Shown piece after piece: positions 1 to 5,496 of a DNA stretch of 9,997 nt. Location: the NCBI GenBank assembly GCA_003695505.1, contig RFIY01000061.1, positions 1 to 9,997 of the forward strand. Reading direction: 5' to 3'. A program made the translations under genes and the position numbers. The notes beneath the pieces are model-generated. The model saw only the letters and a list, made by a program, of their open reading frames with translations. It was not told where the DNA came from and searched no databases. Source of the stretch: J088 sp003695505 [NCBI: Candidatus Dadabacteria bacterium] (GTDB lineage: Bacteria; J088). Each line of letters begins with the position of its first letter. Positions within the stretch are counted from its first letter, which is position 1.

Positions 1-717
1 GTCCTCGGATACGGCCCGGCCATGGGAGATCTTCCCGGCGTTCAGGCTGAGCTCGGACGTATCCCGTTTGCCGACGTCAATCTGCGCAAGATCCCGGACG
101 GGGTCGACGAACGACGTGCCCTGTTCTGCGGCGACAACCTGACGACCGTCTGGGGCGCACTGAAGAATGTCGACTTCAAACCGGGCGAGTCGCTGGCCAT
201 CGTCGGCTGCGGTCCGATTGGTTTGCAGGCCATCCTCGCCGCGCAGGTCATGCAGGCCGGGATGATCGTCGCGATCGACCTGCTGCCACAGCGCCTTGCG
301 CAGGCCGAAGCCTTCGGCGCGACCATCATCGACGGCGCGAACGAAGACGTCATCAAGCGCGCCCGGGAGCTGACGAACAAGGCCGGATTCGACGTGATTC
401 TCGAAGCGGTCGGCGGCCCCGGCCCGCTGGAGACCGCGTTCAATCTGGTCGGCCCGGGTTCGCGCGTCACGGCCGTCGGCGTCAGCAACCAGCCGGTATT
501 CAACTACCCGTTACTGAAGGGGCTGACCTGGGACATCACGTTCCGAATCGGCCTCGCCAATATTCACCGCGACTGGGATGAAACCCTGCGCCTGGTCGAG
601 CGCGGCGTCGTCGAGCCGGAGCGCGTCGTCAGCAACGACATGGCCCTGGACGAAGCGGCTGAAGCGTATGAGCTGTTCGATCGCCGCGAAGCCACGAAGA
701 TCCTGCTGCATCCCTGA
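1..717 (+). CDS. Zinc-type alcohol dehydrogenase (MDR family), 5'-truncated
   Basis: The reading frame is open from base 1 (first codon gtc), so this is the C-terminal part of a gene starting outside the window; the ATG at 22 lies inside the protein. The visible part (238 residues) covers the end of the catalytic domain and the whole nucleotide-binding domain of a medium-chain dehydrogenase (COG1063 type). The sequence FCGDNLTTVWGAL matches the Asp/Thr segment before the cofactor domain, and VGCGPIGLQA is the Rossmann glycine motif. It is followed by an acidic strand end (VAIDLLPQRL), a charge pattern more usual for NAD(H) than for NADP(H). The typical closing segment (EAAEAYELFDRREATKILL) is intact and the stop is TGA. 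The zinc ligands of the N-terminal half are not visible, so substrate and metal content cannot be given. cobU follows after 26 bp and may be co-transcribed, though no functional link is evident. The family call is secure; the substrate is unknown. Confidence 0.9.
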   Translation, partial: VLGYGPAMGDLPGVQAELGRIPFADVNLRKIPDGVDERRALFCGDNLTTVWGALKNVDFKPGESLAIVGCGPIGLQAILAAQVMQAGMIVAIDLLPQRLAQAEAFGATIIDGANEDVIKRARELTNKAGFDVILEAVGGPGPLETAFNLVGPGSRVTAVGVSNQPVFNYPLLKGLTWDITFRIGLANIHRDWDETLRLVERGVVEPERVVSNDMALDEAAEAYELFDRREATKILLHP

Positions 718-743
718 CCCGTGATGCGGCGCGATGTCACTGA

Positions 744-1337
744 ATGCGCAATCGGCATCAGCCTGTGCATCGGTTGATTCTGATTACCGGCGGGGCGCGC
801 TCGGGCAAATCGTCTTTTGCCGAAGCGATGGCGCGGCAGCTTGCTGGCGACCAGGTGGCCTGCATCGTCACGCTGGATGCATCGCATAACGACCCCGAAA
901 TGGCCGCTCGCATCGAACGTCATCGCGCACGCCGCCCGGCGAACTGGCAAACGGTCGAGGCTCCGCGTGATCTCGCCGAGGCGCTGCACGCGACCGCGAA
1001 CCAACTGGCGCTGGTCGATTGCCTGACCGTCTGGCTGGCCAATCGTCTTGAAGCCGCAGGTGATGACGTCGACGAGTCGGCCGTGTCGGCATGGATCGAC
1101 GGCATCACCGCTGCCGCGAAGGCGCGGCAGCGGCCATCCATCATCGTCACGAACGAGGTCGGCTCAGGGATTGTGCCGATGACGCCGCTCGGGCGCACGT
1201 TTCGCGATCTGGCGGGTCGGGCCAATCAGCGCCTTGGCGCAGCCGCCGACGAAGTCTGGCTGATGGTGGCCGGACAACCGTTGCGCCTCAAACCGAACGA
1301 AAACGCCCCGTCCTGGTGGACGGGGCGCGAAAGATAG
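744..1337 (+). CDS. cobU: Bifunctional adenosylcobinamide kinase / adenosylcobinamide-phosphate guanylyltransferase
   Basis: This 197-residue protein belongs to the CobU/CobP family (usually about 180 residues). The family phosphorylates adenosylcobinamide and then transfers GMP to give adenosylcobinamide-GDP in late cobalamin synthesis and corrinoid salvage, in the cytoplasm. The Walker A loop GGARSGKS is at residues 16-23. RIERHRARRPANW (57-69) is the segment that carries the guanylylated histidine in the family; His60 is the likely one by position. VDCLTVWLANR (91-101) and the C-terminal VTNEVGSGIVPMTPLGR and VAGQPLRLK motifs are all present. The ATG at 744 gives about 8 residues more than usual before the first strand; in-frame GTG 765 or TTG 774 would give a more standard N-terminus, and none has a clear ribosome site. 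The last codons hold a hairpin that acts as terminator for the opposite gene, so the tail after LRLK is probably not functionally constrained. No cobalamin riboswitch was seen upstream, and no other cob gene is in the window. Confidence 0.95.
   Translation: MRNRHQPVHRLILITGGARSGKSSFAEAMARQLAGDQVACIVTLDASHNDPEMAARIERHRARRPANWQTVEAPRDLAEALHATANQLALVDCLTVWLANRLEAAGDDVDESAVSAWIDGITAAAKARQRPSIIVTNEVGSGIVPMTPLGRTFRDLAGRANQRLGAAADEVWLMVAGQPLRLKPNENAPSWWTGRER
1296..1327 (-). terminator. Intrinsic terminator of the desaturase gene, inside the 3' end of cobU
   Basis: There is a perfect 10-bp inverted repeat, CGCCCCGTCC / GGACGGGGCG, at 1304-1313 and 1318-1327 with a 4-nt loop. Read on the minus strand it is followed directly by TTTTCGTT (1303-1296), a good U-tract. 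On the plus strand the bases after the stem are CGAAAGATAG, with no U-tract, so the terminator works in one direction. It begins about 30 bp past the stop of the minus-strand desaturase and lies wholly within the last 14 codons of cobU. Confidence 0.85.
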
Positions 1338-1357
1338 CCAGGAAACCGGTTCGGCAA

Positions 1358-2524
1358 TCAGTTCTCGTAGGCGGGCTTGTTCGGATCGAGCGCCTCGGCG
1401 GCATCTTCGATGGCGGCCTTGGCCTTTTCCGCTGCCTGATCGACGGCTTCGCTGGCATGCTGCACGACCTCGCGGGTCTTCTGCGCCGCCGATTCCGCTG
1501 CTTCGTCGAAGCGGTGCGACAGATCCTGCATCGCGAGCTGCACCGACGCCTTGCCGAGTTCGCTGAACTCGTCCCAGCGTGACGTTGCCGTGTTGAGCGC
1601 TTCCTTGCCCTTCAGCGCCGCGCTACCGACCGTCTCACTGAGCGCATCGTAGATTTCTTTGGCACGATCCGCGATCGGCTTTGGCAACCGCCGGTCGCCG
1701 CGCAACACTTCGGGACTGGGCTGTTTGACATCCCAGACGATTCCAAGCTTTTCCAGCAGCAGAATGCTGTAGTAGGTGATATCGATTTCGTACCAGCGAA
1801 ATCCGTTGCGTGCGCACGACTGATAGTAATGGTGGTTGTTGTGCCAGCCTTCACCCAGCGTCAGCAGCGCGAGCAACCAGTTGTTGCGCGAATCGTCGCC
1901 GGTCACGAAGCGCTGCTTGCCGTGAACGTGGGCGAGCGAGTTGATCATGAAGGTCCCATGCCAGGTCGCGACGGTGCTGATGAAGAACCCGACGACGAGT
2001 CCGGACCAGCCGCCGATCAGATATGTTGCAATGGCGACGACGACGGCGGGCATATACTGGTGCTTGTCGAGCCAGACAAGTTCGGGATATTTCGTCAGAT
2101 CCTTGATGTTGCTGTAGTCCCGTTCCTGGGTCTGCTTCGTGAAGATCCATCCGAAATGCGCGAACCAGAACCCATGCTGCCGCGGGCTGTGGACATCGTA
2201 GATCGTGTCTGAATACTTGTGGTGAATGCGGTGCGTCGAGGCCCACCACAGTGCGCCCTTTTGCGCGGAAGAGCCACCAACGAAGGCCAGGAACGCCTGG
2301 AACCAGCGGCTCGTACTGTACGTTTTGTGTGAAAAATAACGGTGGTACCCGGCGGTGATCCCCCAGATGCGGATCCAGTACAGGGACACCGCCATCCAGA
2401 TATCGATCGGATTGGCGCCCGTCCAGATGACGGCGAAACAGGCGAGGTGTGCAAGGACGAACGGGATCGCCCCGGGGTAAATGATGTCGTCGTGCGAATG
2501 TGCGACCGGTTGCGGCTTGTTCAC
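1358..2524 (-). CDS. Membrane-bound acyl-CoA / fatty acid desaturase (delta-9 type)
   Basis: This 388-residue integral membrane di-iron desaturase belongs to the stearoyl-CoA desaturase-like group (DesB/DesC/OLE1 relatives), which inserts a double bond into saturated acyl chains using O2 and an electron donor. The three histidine boxes are HRYFSH (61-66), HRIHH (98-102) and HNNHH (228-232), with the extra NSLAHVHG motif at 195-202. Hydrophobic stretches lie at about 18-55, 73-90, 158-182 and 185-198. The start is GTG at 2524 because GGGAGGG lies at 2540-2534, 9 nt upstream; the TTG at 2575 would place the ribosome site inside the gene. After about residue 275 comes a tail of about 110 residues rich in Ala, Glu, Lys and Gln and predicted from composition to be amphipathic helix. 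No ferredoxin or reductase partner gene is adjacent. It ends in convergence with cobU. The exact chain-length and position specificity cannot be read from the sequence. Confidence 0.95.
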   Translation of the reverse strand: MNKPQPVAHSHDDIIYPGAIPFVLAHLACFAVIWTGANPIDIWMAVSLYWIRIWGITAGYHRYFSHKTYSTSRWFQAFLAFVGGSSAQKGALWWASTHRIHHKYSDTIYDVHSPRQHGFWFAHFGWIFTKQTQERDYSNIKDLTKYPELVWLDKHQYMPAVVVAIATYLIGGWSGLVVGFFISTVATWHGTFMINSLAHVHGKQRFVTGDDSRNNWLLALLTLGEGWHNNHHYYQSCARNGFRWYEIDITYYSILLLEKLGIVWDVKQPSPEVLRGDRRLPKPIADRAKEIYDALSETVGSAALKGKEALNTATSRWDEFSELGKASVQLAMQDLSHRFDEAAESAAQKTREVVQHASEAVDQAAEKAKAAIEDAAEALDPNKPAYEN

Positions 2525-2533
2525 GAAAAGAAT

Positions 2534-2540
2534 CCCTCCC
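2534..2540 (-). promoter_or_regulatory. Ribosome binding site fixing the GTG start of the desaturase
   Basis: On the minus strand GGGAGGG lies 9 nt before the GTG at 2524. No comparable site precedes the longer TTG start at 2575 or the other nearby candidates, so the GTG is preferred. Confidence 0.8.
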
Positions 2541-2579
2541 AGAGAGCAGACAAACCATGGCGCATCAGCGCGCAATGGC

Positions 2580-2593
2580 TAACATCTATGTTA
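2580..2593. promoter_or_regulatory. AT-rich palindrome, possible operator of the desaturase gene
   Basis: TAACAT-CT-ATGTTA is an inverted repeat with 6-bp perfect arms around a 2-bp centre, 55-70 bp upstream of the desaturase start, in the most AT-rich stretch of the window. Desaturase genes in Pseudomonas and unsaturated-fatty-acid genes in E. coli are controlled by TetR-type regulators (DesT, FabR) that bind palindromes at the promoter. The position fits such a role, but the sequence is not a match I can assign to either regulator, and no regulator gene is in the window. Confidence 0.4.
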
Positions 2594-2617
2594 ACTTTAT
2601 TTGTGGTATGTGCGCAA
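2588..2617 (-). promoter_or_regulatory. Weak candidate promoter of the desaturase gene
   Basis: TTGCGC (2617-2612) and TAACAT (2593-2588) on the minus strand are separated by 18 bp and resemble weak sigma70 -35 and -10 boxes. The presumed -10 lies in the palindrome at 2580-2593. The 126-bp gap to the upstream gene and the dedicated terminator suggest an independent transcript, but the boxes are poor matches. Confidence 0.3.
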
Positions 2618-2650
2618 TGACGCGATGTGTTGCGCTGTCGAGGCTGCCGG

Positions 2651-3955
2651 TCAGTCTGCGGATTCAGCTTCGTCGCCTTCCGATTCCTCGACGCGTTCGA
2701 TCAGAACACTGGCGATACGGTGCCCGTCCACGGCTTCGACCGTGAACCGCCACGGTCCGAGCATCAGTGCATCCCCGCGCCGCGGAAAATCGTTTTTCTC
2801 ATCGATGAACCAGCCATTCAGCGTGTCTTCCTCGGTATCGAATTCGACGTCGAGCAACTCTTCGAGCTCGCTGAGTTTCGCCATCCCGACGGCTCGCCAG
2901 CGATCCGGCGCCAGGCGGCGCACAGGTTGTGGCTCGACGCGGTCGTATTCGTCATTGATCTCGCCGACCAGCTCCTCGAGAATATCTTCGAGCGTCACGA
3001 TACCGCTCGCGCCACCAAACTCATCGATCACGATCGCGATGTGCAGGCCGCGCGTCTGGAACAGATAGAGCAACTTTTCGGCGTTCATCGTTTCGGGAAC
3101 GTAGATCGCCTCGCGCGCCAGCGTCGCGACAGATGCCTGTTCATCCAGCTCGTCGCGCAGCAGATCCTTGGCATACAGCAGGCCGACGCAGTGGTCGAGG
3201 TCGGGATCGACGATCGGTACCCGGCTGTGGCCGGACTCGCGCACGATCCGCCGCGCGTCCTGGATCGTCGCCGACACATCGATCGTCACGACATCGGGCC
3301 GCGGCACCATGACCTCGCGCGCCTCGAGTTCTTCCAGACGCATCGCATTGGTCATGATCTTGCGCTCGCGTTCCGATATCGAACCGTGCGAATGCCCCTG
3401 ACGCAGCAGCAGTCGCAACTCGTCTTCGGTCAGGATCGTCCGGTGCGCCGACGGATCGCCACCCAGCATCCGTACGACGATGAGGCTGCCGAAGTTGATC
3501 AACTGGATCGGTACCCAGAAGACGACATACATCAGGTGCATCGGAATCGCCGTTGCACTTACGACGCGCTCGTAAGCCCGAATGCCGAAGCTCTTCGGAC
3601 CCTGCTCACCGACGATGATCTGAATCGTCGTAATGAACGACAGCGACAGGGCGACAATGAAGGCTGGCCCGAGTCTTTCGACCCCGGGGACCCATTGCGC
3701 CAGGCCGCGCTCGAGCAGCGCCGACAGGTAGGGTTCCCCAAATGACCCGAGCGCGATGCTCGTGAAGGTGATGCCAAGCTGCGCCGTGCTGAGGTACATA
3801 TCGAGATGTGCCAGCATACGCCGCACGATCCGACCGCGAAGCGACGGATCGTCCTGAAAGCGATGCGTTGGCGCGGACTGAAGGCGAACGAGCGCGAATT
3901 CCGCCGCGACGAAATAACCGTTCAGCAGTATCAGAATGACGATCGCCCAGATCAT
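2651..3955 (-). CDS. CNNM/CorC-type transporter-like protein: DUF21, two CBS domains, CorC_HlyC domain
   Basis: This 434-residue protein has the full UPF0053/'hemolysin C family' architecture; members are often annotated as hemolysins, and characterised relatives are CNNM/CorC-type Mg2+ (Na+-coupled) exporters. The DUF21 membrane domain spans about 1-190, with family landmarks NGYFVAAEFALV (12-23), STAQLGITFTSIALGSFGEP (56-75) and VGEQGPKS (115-122). The CBS pair covers about 214-335, with MVPRPDVV, HSRVPIVD, YAKDLL, IVIDEFGG and the strongly conserved TLEDILEELVGEINDEYD. The CorC_HlyC domain is about 350-425, with DTLNGWFID and the IASVLIERVEE end, and the tail is acidic. The usual GE-(L/I)VPK motif here reads GEQGPK, keeping Glu, Pro and Lys. 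The ATG overlaps the TGA of the upstream gene by 4 nt (ATGA) and no clear ribosome site precedes it, so translation is probably coupled. The family call is firm; the transported ion is not shown by the sequence. Confidence 0.93.
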   Translation of the reverse strand: MIWAIVILILLNGYFVAAEFALVRLQSAPTHRFQDDPSLRGRIVRRMLAHLDMYLSTAQLGITFTSIALGSFGEPYLSALLERGLAQWVPGVERLGPAFIVALSLSFITTIQIIVGEQGPKSFGIRAYERVVSATAIPMHLMYVVFWVPIQLINFGSLIVVRMLGGDPSAHRTILTEDELRLLLRQGHSHGSISERERKIMTNAMRLEELEAREVMVPRPDVVTIDVSATIQDARRIVRESGHSRVPIVDPDLDHCVGLLYAKDLLRDELDEQASVATLAREAIYVPETMNAEKLLYLFQTRGLHIAIVIDEFGGASGIVTLEDILEELVGEINDEYDRVEPQPVRRLAPDRWRAVGMAKLSELEELLDVEFDTEEDTLNGWFIDEKNDFPRRGDALMLGPWRFTVEAVDGHRIASVLIERVEESEGDEAESAD

Positions 3956-5496
3956 GGCGAATCGGGCGACCCGGACTCCGGCTGGTCTGACCCGGCTTGC
4001 TCATGCGCGGGCGCGCGCACGGGCGCATCAGGGTTAAGCTGGCGGCCCATCGTGTACTCGACCGAGCGTTCGACCAGCGCCGGAAAGACCCCGGCATTGA
4101 CGGTCGCCCAGCCGAGCAGCAGCACCGCGATTGCCGACGCAGTGACCTCGCGTAGCAACAATGGGGGGTCGGTCGGCTCCGGCCGTCGCTGCAACAGCCA
4201 GAACAGTGGCTGACTTGCGGCAATGACGATGAGTGCGACGGGAGCGAACAGCCAGACGAGACGCATCGCCGCCTCGGCGTAGACACCCGTCTGAACACCG
4301 GTGACAAGTTGTTGGAGTGTCGCGGATGCCCAACCGGCCCACGCGGCGCCACTGATCGTCACCGGAAGGCCGACGACGACGGCAAACAGGATCAGCAGTG
4401 GCCAGCGCGTTCGCCCGGCGCCACGCGCAAAGTGCTGAACGGCCCACCAGTCGACGCGGCCGCCGAGTCCGCGCACGATGCCTGCCATCAGCGGCGTCAT
4501 TCCGGCCAGCGCCACGAGGGTCGCGGCAACCCAGATGACCGCACCGACGGCCGCGTTGGTCTGTAGCACGAATAGCGCGCCGATGGCGGTCAGGGTGGCG
4601 GCCTCTGCCAGGTGAACGAGCTGTTCGCGCAGTTCGTCGCGAGCCCATGCGCGCACACCCGACAGCCCGGCAAGGACGGCGCAGACGGCCACCACGGTCA
4701 GCGCAAACTCGCGTGTCAACGCCGGAAACAACGGCAACAGGAAACGAGCCACCAGCGTGAACGCGATCAATCCGGGCAATGTGATCAGCAGCGCCAGTAG
4801 CGCGCTGTCGAGCTGTGTCGCCAGGCGCCGTCGCCCTTCACCGGCCGGCCAGCCACCTGCGAGGATGATCGCAGCAAGCAACATCAACTGAAAGATCAGG
4901 ATCGGCTGCGCGACACCCCGCGCCTCTCGCAGCAACGAATGCAGATTGAACGAGGGGGCTGCCGCACCACTGCCAGCAACCATCCAGCCGGCAAGCAGCG
5001 CCACCGCAATCGCCAGCAGGTCAAAGCCGACGCGCGTTCGAATGCCCTGCACAACCTCGACCTGGTCGAGGGTGGCAAACGCAAAGGCAATCACGACCAC
5101 CAATATGAAAAACAGCGTCAACCCAAGGTTCAGGCTGGCGACTGCGCCGAGCGCCGCGCCGGTCATCACGGCGAGCCATGCCGGGGCGCGTCCACCGACT
5201 TCCTGTCCCAGAAGCGCAATGGTCGCCACGGCCAGTACGGCCAGCAGTGGCAGGATCGTCCACCCATCGATGCCCAGATTCCACGCGAACGCCGCAGAAC
5301 CGAACAATGGCCTGAAGTCCCGCAACTGCACCAGCCCCAGCGAGGCATCGAATTGCTGCCAGACCGTCGCGGCATTCCACCAGGCCGCCGCGATACCGCC
5401 CAGCGCCAGCGGGCGTGCGTATCGCTCGAGGCGTCCGGCGATTGCAACCACACCCGCTACAAGCGGCAGCAGAACCATCAGCGACAGCGCATTCAT
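3952..5496 (-). CDS. NuoM-like (complex I antiporter-fold) membrane protein lacking channel residues
   Basis: This 514-residue, very hydrophobic protein has roughly 13-14 membrane segments. It resembles NuoM/Proton_antipo_M proteins: FAWNLGIDGWTILPL (70-84) matches the family's LGVDGLSLPL, SLNLGLTLFF (121-130) matches its DLLLFF segment, LLPLFP (253-258) its LPLFP, and GLPVTISGAAWAG (376-388) its GLPG..GF loop. At the aligned positions the ionisable residues are missing: the Glu of 'FxE' is Val near 133, the Lys of 'AIKxP' falls in AGGWPAG (213-219), the Lys before LPLFP is missing from LITLPGLIAF (237-246), and the 'LSHG' His is replaced by VAATL (323-327). The last 45 residues are soluble and Pro/Gln/Glu-rich. 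The ATG at 5496 overlaps the upstream TGA by 4 nt and has GGAG (5507-5504) 7 nt ahead. A longer frame reaching 5649 only adds Arg/Gly-rich codons antisense-like to the upstream gene and is rejected. Homology is inferred by eye; function is unknown. Confidence 0.75.
   Translation of the reverse strand: MNALSLMVLLPLVAGVVAIAGRLERYARPLALGGIAAAWWNAATVWQQFDASLGLVQLRDFRPLFGSAAFAWNLGIDGWTILPLLAVLAVATIALLGQEVGGRAPAWLAVMTGAALGAVASLNLGLTLFFILVVVIAFAFATLDQVEVVQGIRTRVGFDLLAIAVALLAGWMVAGSGAAAPSFNLHSLLREARGVAQPILIFQLMLLAAIILAGGWPAGEGRRRLATQLDSALLALLITLPGLIAFTLVARFLLPLFPALTREFALTVVAVCAVLAGLSGVRAWARDELREQLVHLAEAATLTAIGALFVLQTNAAVGAVIWVAATLVALAGMTPLMAGIVRGLGGRVDWWAVQHFARGAGRTRWPLLILFAVVVGLPVTISGAAWAGWASATLQQLVTGVQTGVYAEAAMRLVWLFAPVALIVIAASQPLFWLLQRRPEPTDPPLLLREVTASAIAVLLLGWATVNAGVFPALVERSVEYTMGRQLNPDAPVRAPAHEQAGSDQPESGSPDSP

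Noticed and set aside
718-764. Cobalamin riboswitch ahead of cobU
   Set aside because: The gap is only 26 bp and has no B12-box-like GCCACTG element or room for the riboswitch fold.
2525-2575. TTG start at 2575 for the desaturase
   Set aside because: The GGGAGGG ribosome site at 2540-2534 would then lie inside the gene, and the extra residues do not look like a family N-terminus.
2612-2635. TTGCGC...GCGCAA repeat as a terminator of the CorC-like gene
   Set aside because: The arms are only 6 bp with a 12-nt loop, and no U-tract follows on the minus strand.
2627-3745. Plus-strand open frame of 372 codons opposite the CorC-like gene
   Set aside because: The minus strand carries unmistakable CBS and CorC_HlyC motifs across the same span; the plus frame shows no recognisable domain.
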